Both the position numbers and the translations under genes were made by a program. This document shows positions 1 through 5,445 of a stretch of DNA of 5,445 bases, piece after piece; within the stretch, counting starts at the first letter, position 1; every line of letters begins with the position of its first letter. The notes under the pieces were generated by a model. That model made no database searches. It saw only the letters and a list, made by a program, of their open reading frames with translations, and was not told the origin of the DNA. Origin of the DNA: Acidobacteriota bacterium (GTDB taxonomy: Bacteria; Acidobacteriota; Terriglobia; Terriglobales; Acidobacteriaceae). The stretch lies in NCBI GenBank assembly GCA_021802085.1, contig JAKAAZ010000227.1, positions 1 through 5,445 of the forward strand, read 5' to 3'.

Positions 1-685
1 CAAGAAAATCCTCCGGCAGGCCGTCCAACTCTCCCGCGTCGGTGACGACGACCGTATTGACGTGCTCCTGTACATTGCGTCCAAAGGCAAGGCCAAGCTC
101 TGTAATGCGCTCCTGCAATCTCTGGATACGCTTGCGCGTCGGCAGATCTTTGTCGACACCGGCAAGCCGGTACTGCAGCAGCGTGCGCCCCACGTAGTGC
201 TGCGTGGCAGCGTCGGCAAGGGATATGTCCATGGAAGCCAATGCGTGGTATACCTCGGGATTGAGCGAAAGCTGTACAGCGGCTTCCGCAACGGCTTGCA
301 CCATCGCTTCTGCCTGATCGCGGACGCTCTTTTCCGCGGCAACGGAGTGCAATAGGCCTGCTTCCGAGCCCGCCACGCCGAGTTCCGCGATGGCATGATC
401 GTAAGGAACCAGAGTGTTGCCGACTGTGCGCGGTCCTTCGACGGCGAGAAGCTGATCAATGGCCGTGTTGTGGGCGGCCAGATGGCGGGCTACCCAGGAG
501 CTCAGGCTTTCAGGATCGAGCCGCCCGGCCCAGGCGTGCAGATCGTCCCGAACGGAGCTGGATCGCAGCCTGTCGGGGGCCACGGGCAGCACTGCAGCCA
601 CCCCGACCCAGCCATGCCCCAGGGTGGCAAGGGAAGCATGCATGGTTTGCAATAGAGAGGCGAGCAGGGACAGCTGATTTAGCAT
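1..685 (-). CDS. M3-family oligopeptidase (thimet oligopeptidase/oligopeptidase A-like), N-terminal part, cut by window edge
   Basis: This minus-strand frame stays open for 228 codons from ATG 685-683 to the window edge. It encodes the helical N-terminal part of an M3 zinc metallopeptidase, a family that cleaves short peptides. Visible family features are LLQYRLAGVDKDLP (169-182), then a helix rich in Arg, Gln and Glu, then FGRNVQEHVNT (201-211) and ELDGLPEDFL (219-228), matching the conserved 'F-x-R/K-N...L-x-GLP-x-x-F' region. The HExxH zinc site would lie beyond the left edge, so activity cannot be judged. An in-frame TGA lies 17 codons upstream of the ATG, limiting alternative starts; the Shine-Dalgarno is weak. 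Residues 1-36 are fairly hydrophobic (WVGVAAVLPVA at 26-36) but lack a clear basic n-region, so a secretion signal is possible but not evident. Met15 is an alternative start. It is transcribed divergently from aroDE. Family assignment is by recognition of motifs, without alignment. Confidence 0.82.
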   Translation of the reverse strand, partial: MLNQLSLLASLLQTMHASLATLGHGWVGVAAVLPVAPDRLRSSSVRDDLHAWAGRLDPESLSSWVARHLAAHNTAIDQLLAVEGPRTVGNTLVPYDHAIAELGVAGSEAGLLHSVAAEKSVRDQAEAMVQAVAEAAVQLSLNPEVYHALASMDISLADAATQHYVGRTLLQYRLAGVDKDLPTRKRIQRLQERITELGLAFGRNVQEHVNTVVVTDAGELDGLPEDFL

Positions 686-889
686 AAGGGTCGATTCCGT
701 TCTAGAGTAAAGTTGCCAGCGAGGGTCTGCTTCTTCTCATACTAACTAAAGAAGTTCTGCATCGGTCTGAGCGCTTCAGCATCTTGGATACCGGGGCAAA
801 AGTTGGCAAATGGAAGGGAAATGGGAGAGACTAAACAGTTTGCACTTCTACTTGTTTGGTACTGTAGATGCTGGATTTCTTACGACCGA

Positions 890-909
890 GGTTACATCCG
901 ACCGTAACC
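890..909. promoter_or_regulatory. Short inverted repeat upstream of aroDE (possible operator, weak)
   Basis: GGTTAC (890-895) and GTAACC (904-909) form a perfect 6-base inverted repeat with an 8-base spacer, 46 bases before the aroDE start in the divergent spacer 686-954. It could be a regulator-binding site or a small leader hairpin. Arms this short can arise by chance. I could not find a convincing sigma-70 promoter next to it; TTGCAC at 840-845 has no good -10 partner. Confidence 0.2.
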
Positions 910-954
910 CTGATAGGATGCCGCAGTTGCACCTGAAGAGAGGTGCGGGAAAAC

Positions 955-2523
955 ATGATGATAGAGTCTGCTCAAAATGTAGGATTGCGCTACCTTCGTT
1001 CGCGGCTGGGCCGCATTTGCGTCGCGCTCACCGGCAGCACCCCCCAGGAAATGCTGGAAAAAGCTGCCGATGCTGTGCGCGAAAACACGCTGATCGAATT
1101 CCGGCTCGATTACTTGCCGAAACCGCTGGCGGCGATGCCGAAGCTGAAGAGTTTTCTCGACGAGCATCGCGAAGTCACGGCAATCGCCACCTGCCGCCGC
1201 AAGGTGAACGGGGGAAAGTTCACGGGTGCCGTTGCCGGCGAACTGGAAATTCTGTCGAAGGCGGCCGCATCCGGGTTTGATCTGGTGGATGTGGAGTTGC
1301 AGACGGCCGAGGGCCTGAAGCCTGCCGACTGGAAGAGGCTGCGCGGGCAGGGTGCGGCGCTGTTGATCTCGTATCACGATTTCAAGGCGACCAAAGACCT
1401 CGAAAAGATATATGCTCGCATTCGCCCGCTGCAGCCGGACTTTATCAAGATCGTCACCACCGCGCGTTCGCTGGCCGACAACGTGGCCATGATGCGTTTT
1501 CTGGAATCGAAGCGCGATGAGGGGAATGTGGTCGGCATCTGCATGGGCGATCTCGGTGTCATCAGCCGCGTGCTCGGCCTGCGTGCCGGCAGCCGGTTTA
1601 CCTTTGCTTCGGCTACAGTCGGGGAGGAAACCGCGCCCGGCCAAATTGCCGCCCGCACTCTCATTGAGGCCTATCGAGCCGACCAGGTCGATGCGGGAAC
1701 GAAAGTCTATGGAGTTGCCGGCGACCCCGTCCGCCATTCTCTTTCGCCCATCATGATGAACACTGCGTTCCACCGGGAAACGGTGAATGCGGTCTATCTT
1801 GCGCTGCAAACCGACAAACTTGCCGACCTGATGGTGTTGATTCGTGAGGTTCCTGTCCAGGGACTTAGCGTTACGATGCCGTTCAAGCAAGAGATAATGA
1901 GACATCTTGATCGGACCGACGCGCTCTCGCAAAAGATCGGCGCCTGCAATACCGTAGTCCGTTCGCAAGATGGCAAGCTGATCGGCTACAACACGGATGT
2001 AACCGGGGTGGTCCGGCCCCTCGAACAACGAATCGATCTCAGGAAGGCGAAGATTCTGCTGCTGGGAGCCGGTGGCGCGGCGCGGGCAGCGGCCTTCGGA
2101 TTGAAACAGAAAGGAGCCGACGTCTTCATTTTGAACCGAACACCGCAGACCGCGCAAAAATTGGCGCGTGAGGCGGATGCCAAGACAATCCGGCGCGATC
2201 AGGTAGCGAAGACCAGTTTTGACGTCATTCTCAATGCGACGTCGGTGGGGATGGCAGGCAGCAAACAGCAGACCATCCTGGAAGAGAAAGAGCTGAATGC
2301 CAAGCTCGTGTTCGACATGGTGTACAGCCCCATGGAAACTCCGCTGCTGCGCCTGGCCCGTGCTAAGGGACTGGCGGTGATTGCGGGAGCGGAGATGTTC
2401 GTTCAGCAGGGAGCGGAGCAGTTCCAGCTATGGACTGGCAAGCCCGCGCCTAGAGAAGATATGTGGCGCGTCGTAACGCATGCTTTGCGTTCGCGCGTCG
2501 AGGCCGGAAAACAGGATGTTTAA
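955..2523 (+). CDS. aroDE: Bifunctional 3-dehydroquinate dehydratase (type I) / shikimate 5-dehydrogenase
   Basis: This 522-residue cytosolic enzyme should convert 3-dehydroquinate to 3-dehydroshikimate and then reduce it with NADPH to shikimate. Residues ~20-230 are a type I dehydroquinase: EFRLDY (48-53), ISYHDF with His141, and DFIKIVTTA with Lys165 as the Schiff-base lysine, ending in the typical TFAS...APGQI segment (216-231). Residues ~251-510 are AroE: HSLSP substrate motif (261-265), VTMPFK with catalytic Lys311, GYNTD with Asp348, the Rossmann loop GAGGAAR (371-377), and NRT (394-396), the usual NADP-preferring motif. Both active sites look intact. Fused DHQ-SDH enzymes are known in plants and Chlamydia; here both domains lie in one uninterrupted frame. 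An in-frame GTG at 943 would add four residues, but the purine-rich AGAGAGG (937-943) abuts it and suits ATG 955 or 958 better. The next gene begins at or near this stop, suggesting an operon. Confidence 0.95.
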   Translation: MMIESAQNVGLRYLRSRLGRICVALTGSTPQEMLEKAADAVRENTLIEFRLDYLPKPLAAMPKLKSFLDEHREVTAIATCRRKVNGGKFTGAVAGELEILSKAAASGFDLVDVELQTAEGLKPADWKRLRGQGAALLISYHDFKATKDLEKIYARIRPLQPDFIKIVTTARSLADNVAMMRFLESKRDEGNVVGICMGDLGVISRVLGLRAGSRFTFASATVGEETAPGQIAARTLIEAYRADQVDAGTKVYGVAGDPVRHSLSPIMMNTAFHRETVNAVYLALQTDKLADLMVLIREVPVQGLSVTMPFKQEIMRHLDRTDALSQKIGACNTVVRSQDGKLIGYNTDVTGVVRPLEQRIDLRKAKILLLGAGGAARAAAFGLKQKGADVFILNRTPQTAQKLAREADAKTIRRDQVAKTSFDVILNATSVGMAGSKQQTILEEKELNAKLVFDMVYSPMETPLLRLARAKGLAVIAGAEMFVQQGAEQFQLWTGKPAPREDMWRVVTHALRSRVEAGKQDV

Positions 2524-3028
2524 TGTGCAGACGATTAAGAGAGGAGACACCGGACGACGGGATGACCGTCTCGATGACCGTCGATCGGTGGATAAAAATC
2601 CTATGTTTCGTAAATTGCTTAGAATTTGTGGCGATATGCTTCCTTACCTTGCCTGGATGATTCCGTTAGTGGATCGGATGATGGTTCCAAAACGTGAGGC
2701 GATTGCTCCGGGACTGCTGACCCTGAGCAGCGATATCAGAAGTGACCTGCGACATGACCTAAAGGAACACATGGCAGCGCTGCAGGCTGTGCAAGTGGAT
2801 GTAGCACCCGCGATTGAAGAACAGCAGCGCCGTCTGGAGCGACTCGAGGAGCACGCGGCGGAACTCAACCACTCGCTGACCAACCTTTCTGAAGACCAGC
2901 TCGATCTGGCCGATCAGGTGCGCATCATGGCGGGATGGGTGCGCAACTCCGCTGTGGCAGGACTGTTTCTGCTGACCCTGATGTTTGTACTGAAGCTGGT
3001 ACAGGCCATCCACGGCACGGGCCATTAA
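2516..3028 (+). CDS. Hypothetical coiled-coil protein with C-terminal membrane helix
   Basis: I do not recognise this 170-residue protein. From the start used here, residues 7-29 are a charged Arg/Asp-rich leader. Residues 41-52 form a short hydrophobic patch (MLPYLAWMIPLV). Residues ~75-138 are strongly helical, with heptad-like Leu/Ile/Val spacing among Glu, Arg and Gln, suggesting a coiled coil. Residues 144-165 are a clear membrane helix followed by a very short tail, so it is probably tail-anchored or a membrane-bound oligomer with its coiled coil in the cytoplasm. ATG 2516 overlaps the aroDE stop by 8 bases, which would permit translational coupling. ATG 2603 (141 residues), preceded by GGTGGA at 2587-2592, is an alternative that drops the Arg/Asp leader. 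That leader is encoded partly by a 10-base direct repeat, so the shorter form is a real possibility. No catalytic motif is visible. Existence of the gene is more certain than its start. Confidence 0.7.
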   Translation: MFNVQTIKRGDTGRRDDRLDDRRSVDKNPMFRKLLRICGDMLPYLAWMIPLVDRMMVPKREAIAPGLLTLSSDIRSDLRHDLKEHMAALQAVQVDVAPAIEEQQRRLERLEEHAAELNHSLTNLSEDQLDLADQVRIMAGWVRNSAVAGLFLLTLMFVLKLVQAIHGTGH

Positions 3029-3052
3029 AGCGCGCCGTCTCCCGCTGTAGAG

Positions 3053-3069
3053 TTTCAGCCAGGACGTTC
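3053..3069 (+). repeat. Direct repeat copy 1 (17 bases)
   Basis: TTTCAGCCAGGACGTTC matches the copy at 3449-3465 in 16 of 17 positions, differing only at the ninth base. It lies 24 bases after the stop of the coiled-coil gene. The two copies sit 396 bases apart, near opposite ends of the non-coding block. Their role is unknown: they could be a shared regulatory site or a trace of an insertion or duplication. Confidence 0.5.
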
Positions 3070-3230
3070 GCTCCCGCGCCGCGTCCATATCGCAGCGGAA
3101 GGTTGGTTAATACCACGTGGTCCCGTCCGCAATCGTTCCGCTTCCCAAAAATGAAGCCCGACGGCCCGCGCCGACCTGCACGAAACCCCACGCTTCCTGC
3201 ATTTCTCCTTTCCCCTTGGCTCTAAAGCAT

Positions 3231-3317
3231 TTTCACAGATAGCGTAAGGTTTGGGTGCCCCATCCTAGCGCAGCTAGGGTGGGATAGCGCTATGTCCGCA
3301 TTACAGCAACTGTGAAA
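3231..3317. repeat. Palindromic intergenic element with central hairpin (REP/MITE-like)
   Basis: The core is a hairpin: CCCATCCTAGC (3259-3269) pairs with GCTAGGGTGGG (3273-3283) over 11 positions, including one T-G wobble, around a 3-base GCA loop. It is followed by the perfect palindrome ATAGCGCTAT (3284-3293). GATAGCG occurs on both sides (3238-3244 and 3283-3289). The outer inverted repeats TTTCACAG (3231-3238) and CTGTGAAA (3310-3317) are perfect over 8 bases and bracket the whole. There is no T-tract, so it is not a typical intrinsic terminator. The GGGTGCCCCATCC...GGGTGGGAT layout resembles dispersed intergenic repeats I recall from acidobacteria; that comparison is from memory. Confidence 0.6.
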
Positions 3318-3448
3318 CTGGTCTAGTTGCCGAATTTCCATAATCAGGATTAGGATGATGCAGGGCTGGTGCAGAACGCATTTCGACCCGCCTGTACATG
3401 TTCGTTTTCTAGTGAGACCGAATTCAATGCTGTCGAAAGATTAAAAAC

Positions 3449-3465
3449 TTTCAGCCTGGACGTTC
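3449..3465 (+). repeat. Direct repeat copy 2 (17 bases)
   Basis: TTTCAGCCTGGACGTTC is the partner of the copy at 3053-3069. It lies 38 bases upstream of the GvpL/F start codon. Its first three bases overlap the right arm of a small possible hairpin, GAAAG (3436-3440) and CTTTC (3448-3452), separated by an A/T-rich loop. This position would fit the 5' untranslated region or promoter of the downstream gene. Confidence 0.5.
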
Positions 3466-3503
3466 CGCAAGCGGTGCGTGCCAGCGTGATGGGGTGACTC
3501 CGT

Positions 3504-4250
3504 ATGGCGTGGTATGCATATTGCATTGCAGAGAAACAGGCATTTCCAGTACTAGCTCATCATCGCAAACCTATTCCGTTAGATGCGCAAATCGGCGTAT
3601 TAGGCAATCAGATTTTCCTCTATCCAGCCAGTGATTTCGCAGTTGTAGTCAGCGAACATTCCCCAGAAGACAAATTAGACCAGAAATCCGCCGTCGATCA
3701 CGCCCGTGTGATCGCAAGCTGTTTTGAACACTCAACCGTATTGCCCTTCCGCTTCGGAACGGTATTTTCCGACGACGACGCGCTGCGTCGGTCGGTTCGC
3801 AGCAATCAACGCCAGTTCAACGCCAACGTGGATCGTCTGCGCGGCAAGGCGGAGATGCACCTGAAAGTGGTGTTTGAAGACTCTGGGCCCGACTCGCCGA
3901 AGTATCTTTCCTCACCCTGCGTTGGGAAGGAATATCTCTCCCGGCTGCGGGAGACAGCGACGGTGCAACGCGAGCGGCAGACCAAGGCAAAAGCGGTCTT
4001 CGTTCAGGTGCACCGCATGTTCTCACCTCTCGAGGAGGACATCACCTGCCGTCGCACGGACAGCGGAAAAATGCTGCTCGACATTGCCCATTTGATAGAG
4101 CACGGAAGTATCGTTCGCTATCAGAATAAGTATTCCAGCGCCAGCCAAACCATGCGCGACTGCCAGATCATGTTGTCCGGTCCATGGCCGCCGTATCACT
4201 TTATCCACGGGACCCATCGCGGTCCAGCCCAGGCGCACGGTTACGCGTAA
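3504..4250 (+). CDS. GvpL/GvpF-family gas vesicle protein homologue
   Basis: The 248-residue product matches the GvpL/GvpF family, accessory proteins needed for assembly of gas vesicles, where GvpF contacts the shell protein GvpA. Family marks are the N-terminal strand MAWYAYCIAE, the helix with DHARVIASCFEHSTVLPFRFGTVF (65-88) whose LPFRFGT segment is highly characteristic, the E-x-HLKVVF strand (117-124), GKEYLSRLRE (141-150) and the C-terminal LSGPWPPYHF (224-233). The length is normal and no motif is broken. GGGGTGA at 3491-3497, six bases before ATG 3504, is a fair ribosome binding site. No gvpA, gvpN, gvpK or other gas-vesicle gene is in view; neighbours are unrelated, and a terminator lies 42 bases downstream, so it is probably monocistronic. 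Lone family members occur in bacteria not known to float, and the actual role here is unknown. Family confidence is high; function is not established. Confidence 0.88.
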   Translation: MAWYAYCIAEKQAFPVLAHHRKPIPLDAQIGVLGNQIFLYPASDFAVVVSEHSPEDKLDQKSAVDHARVIASCFEHSTVLPFRFGTVFSDDDALRRSVRSNQRQFNANVDRLRGKAEMHLKVVFEDSGPDSPKYLSSPCVGKEYLSRLRETATVQRERQTKAKAVFVQVHRMFSPLEEDITCRRTDSGKMLLDIAHLIEHGSIVRYQNKYSSASQTMRDCQIMLSGPWPPYHFIHGTHRGPAQAHGYA

Positions 4251-4292
4251 AACGCTCCGATCGCGCAATCTGCACTCCTGTCGATACAGAAG

Positions 4293-4327
4293 AAACCCTC
4301 GCGGCCCCACAGCCACGAGGGTTTTTT
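4293..4327 (+). terminator. Rho-independent terminator of the GvpL/F gene
   Basis: AAACCCTCG (4293-4301) pairs perfectly with CGAGGGTTT (4316-4324). The loop contains an additional GGC/GCC pairing (4303-4305 with 4312-4314) after a mismatch, and a run of six T (4322-4327) follows on the plus strand. It lies 42 bases after the GvpL/F stop codon. On the minus strand only three T follow the stem, so it should act weakly, if at all, on convergent pgsA transcripts. Confidence 0.88.
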
Positions 4328-4406
4328 GTGGGCTTCGCTGATTGGAGGAGACAAACGCGACGATTCCGGCCCACACTCTATGGACGCAATGGAGTCGAAA
4401 ACGGAA

Positions 4407-5063
4407 TCAGGAAAACCGGTCGACGGTCGAAACGTTTTTCTTTCTGCTCAGAATAAAAGTTTCCCGGCGCCGCGCCACAGATGCATGCTCGATCTTGCGC
4501 CAGAAAGCCACAAAATAGTCGGTCGCCGAAATGATCGAGACCATGGCCATAAAGTAGACCGCGAGGATCGCGATAATGTGGACCGGCAGGATGAACCAGC
4601 CAAAGCGCCACACACTCCATCGGTGATCGAGAATGGCCGCCACGACAGCGACAATCTGCGTCACCATCTTCAGTTTGCCCAGGTCGCTGGCCTGAATTGT
4701 GAAGCCTTCCGTAGTCGCAATGGAGCGCAGGCCGCTCACCAGAAATTCCCGGCCGATCACCAGCACCGCGATCCAGGCCGGAACGATACGAGGATTCAGT
4801 TCCACCAGCGCGATGAAGGCCGCCGTCACCAGCAGTTTGTCAGCCAGCGGATCCAGCAGCATGCCCATCGTCGTAATTTGTCCGCGTTTTCGTGCCAGAT
4901 AGCCATCCACTCCATCGGTAATGGAAGCGAGGATGAAGAGCGCCGAGGCCAGAATCTCGGCTTCGCCATAGAACGCGTGGAACGGAAAGGTTCGCGAGAG
5001 AAGCCAAATGAGCAGCGGAACGCAAAAAATGCGGCTCATCGTGATGGAGTTGGGGAGATTCAC
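4407..5063 (-). CDS. pgsA: CDP-diacylglycerol--glycerol-3-phosphate 3-phosphatidyltransferase
   Basis: This 218-residue inner-membrane enzyme should join CDP-diacylglycerol and glycerol 3-phosphate to give phosphatidylglycerol phosphate, the committed step to phosphatidylglycerol and cardiolipin. The CDP-alcohol phosphotransferase signature is complete: Asp50, Asp53-Gly54, Ala57-Arg58, Gly67, Asp71 and Asp75, supplying the metal-binding aspartates. The PgsA-like opening NLPNSITMSRI (2-12) and GREFLVSGLR (104-113) favour PgsA over phosphatidylserine or phosphatidylinositol synthases. About six membrane helices are visible (roughly 7-22, 36-49, 78-90, 96-112, 133-146, 156-180). The frame is open back to ATG 5117, but the extra 18 residues are polar and unlike the family; GTG 5063 has AGGA six bases upstream and gives the expected N-terminus. 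The basic C-terminal tail (~188-218) is longer than in many homologues. It converges on the GvpL/F gene. Confidence 0.93.
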   Translation of the reverse strand: MNLPNSITMSRIFCVPLLIWLLSRTFPFHAFYGEAEILASALFILASITDGVDGYLARKRGQITTMGMLLDPLADKLLVTAAFIALVELNPRIVPAWIAVLVIGREFLVSGLRSIATTEGFTIQASDLGKLKMVTQIVAVVAAILDHRWSVWRFGWFILPVHIIAILAVYFMAMVSIISATDYFVAFWRKIEHASVARRRETFILSRKKNVSTVDRFS

Positions 5064-5069
5064 GGCATA

Positions 5070-5073
5070 TCCT
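5070..5073 (-). promoter_or_regulatory. Ribosome binding site deciding the GTG start of pgsA
   Basis: AGGA on the minus strand lies six bases before GTG 5063-5061. This spacing is normal, and the protein starting there begins (M)NLPNSIT, as is usual for PgsA. It supports this start over the upstream ATG at 5117. Confidence 0.55.
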
Positions 5074-5147
5074 GGCTCGCTGCACCTGAATAGTGGGTGC
5101 CATGCAGGGCCTTGCAAGCATTATGCACTACCTTGCGGTGTCTTCGC

Positions 5148-5166
5148 GCCAGCGGGCTGGCTTTTT
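5148..5166 (+). terminator. Possible small intrinsic terminator (plus strand)
   Basis: GCCAG and CTGGC form a 5-base-pair GC-rich stem with a 4-base loop, followed directly by TTTTT (5162-5166) and then ATT. The form is that of a terminator, but the stem is short and there is no plus-strand gene directly upstream, since pgsA is on the other strand. It could stop antisense transcription out of pgsA, end an unseen small RNA, or be chance. Confidence 0.3.
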
Positions 5167-5301
5167 ATTCTTGGACGTTCCCGAGAATACCGAAAATTGG
5201 GATGTGACTGCGGTTTGGGGTCGTCCTCTGCAGACGCAAGATGCTAATTTCTCTTCTGCGCCTTATAGCCGATTTACAGATACTGTAGTTGAAAATGAGA
5301 T

Positions 5302-5429
5302 GAGTCATTCTGAGCGAAGCGAAGAATCCAGAGGGTGACGGCGGCAATGACCAGGCGCATATCGTCTGGATTCTTCACTCCGCTGCGCGGAGCCTGCCCT
5401 GAGCGTAGCCGAAGGGTTCAGAATGACTC
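5302..5429. repeat. 128-base imperfect palindromic intergenic repeat element
   Basis: The outer arms GAGTCATTCTGA (5302-5313) and TCAGAATGACTC (5418-5429) are perfect 12-base inverted repeats. The inner arms GAAGAATCCAGA (5321-5332) and TCTGGATTCTTC (5365-5376) are also perfect over 12 bases. The right half contains a further hairpin, CTCCGC (5378-5383) with GCGGAG (5387-5392), and the module CCCTGAGCGTAGCCGAAGGG (5397-5416), which echoes the CTGAGCGAAGCGAAG of the left half (5310-5324). This matches the 'CATTCTGAGCGAAGCGAAGAATC' type of dispersed intergenic repeat that I recall as common in acidobacterial and other environmental genomes. It encodes no protein and lies between pgsA and whatever is to the right. 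Confidence 0.75.
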
Positions 5430-5445
5430 CCTTTCACAAATAACT

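Larger units (their letters stand above)
3029..3503. other. 475-base non-coding block between the coiled-coil gene and gvpL/F
   Basis: No convincing gene lies here: frames crossing it are short, overlap the end of the coiled-coil gene and resemble no family I know. It contains a palindromic element (3231-3317), two near-identical 17-base direct repeats near its two ends (3053-3069 and 3449-3465), and a 10-base palindrome ACCACGTGGT at 3112-3121. No T-tract terminator follows the coiled-coil gene. The promoter of the GvpL/F gene should lie in the right half, but I find no clear -35/-10 pair. I compared it loosely with common riboswitch consensus sequences and saw no match. Confidence 0.6.
5064..5301. 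other. Non-coding spacer upstream of pgsA
   Basis: This stretch should hold the pgsA promoter. On the minus strand CATAAT (5125-5120) resembles a -10 box and would give a leader of about 50 bases, but no matching -35 is seen. On the plus strand GCCAG (5148-5152) and CTGGC (5157-5161) form a small hairpin followed by five T. I see no believable gene; frames that cross it run into the repeat at 5302-5429. Confidence 0.45.

Noticed and set aside
62..655. Open frames on the plus strand at the left end (97, 86 and 72 codons).
   Set aside because: They are antisense to the M3 peptidase, whose motifs are clear on the minus strand, and their products look like random translation.
840..868. Possible sigma-70 promoter for aroDE (TTGCAC with TGTAGA 17 bases later).
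   Set aside because: The -10 box matches the consensus at only three of six positions, too weak to list as a promoter.
892..2157. A 421-codon open frame on the minus strand covering most of aroDE.
   Set aside because: It is antisense to a gene with complete catalytic motifs, its product resembles no family, and long opposite-strand frames are common in GC-rich genes.
2935..3225. A 96-codon plus-strand frame, and an opposing 88-codon frame at 2925-3191, reaching into the spacer after the coiled-coil gene.
   Set aside because: Both overlap the coiled-coil gene heavily, have no family resemblance and an Arg/Pro-rich composition typical of chance frames.
3430..3503. Possible riboswitch in the leader of the GvpL/F gene (small hairpins and a GGGGTGACTCC segment).
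   Set aside because: I compared it from memory with cyclic-di-GMP, cobalamin, TPP, fluoride and guanidine consensus sequences and none fits; the GGGGTGA is better explained as the ribosome binding site.
4326..5093. A 255-codon plus-strand frame opposite pgsA.
   Set aside because: It is antisense to the intact CDP-alcohol phosphotransferase motif. Its product is rich in His, Arg and Gln and resembles nothing known.
5093..5338. An 81-codon plus-strand frame and a 60-codon minus-strand frame (5165-5347) upstream of pgsA.
   Set aside because: Both run into the palindromic repeat, giving the SHSERSEES or FFASLRMT peptides expected from translating it; the rest has no recognisable features.

Overview
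This window looks like chromosomal DNA from a moderately GC-rich bacterium, most likely an acidobacterium (Terriglobia/Koribacter-like). The placement is an inference. It rests on a fused aroD-aroE gene, a GvpL/GvpF-family gene with no other gas-vesicle gene in view, and two intergenic palindromic elements of a kind I recall from acidobacterial genomes. No database search supports it. The content is mainly housekeeping; I see no CRISPR array, tRNA, rRNA, transposase or phage gene.

Layout. Bases 1-685 (minus) hold the N-terminal 228 codons of an M3-family oligopeptidase that runs off the left edge. A 269-base divergent spacer follows. Bases 955-2523 (plus) encode a bifunctional 3-dehydroquinate dehydratase/shikimate dehydrogenase covering two consecutive steps of the shikimate pathway. 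Its stop codon is overlapped by, or lies shortly before, a small gene (2516-3028) for a coiled-coil protein with a C-terminal membrane helix, so the two are probably co-transcribed. A 475-base non-coding block (3029-3503) carries a hairpin-based palindromic element and two near-identical 17-base direct repeats close to its ends. Bases 3504-4250 (plus) encode the GvpL/GvpF-family protein, followed by a strong intrinsic terminator. Convergent to it, 4407-5063 (minus) encodes a CDP-alcohol phosphatidyltransferase of the PgsA type for phosphatidylglycerol synthesis, with a GTG start. The right end (5064-5445) is non-coding and contains a 128-base imperfect palindromic repeat.

Functionally the genes are largely independent: peptide degradation, aromatic amino acid precursor synthesis, an uncharacterised membrane-anchored coiled-coil protein, a lone gas-vesicle-accessory homologue, and anionic phospholipid synthesis. 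The points most worth a second look are the orphan GvpL/F gene, the direct repeats bracketing its upstream spacer, the coiled-coil partner of aroDE, and the two palindromic elements.
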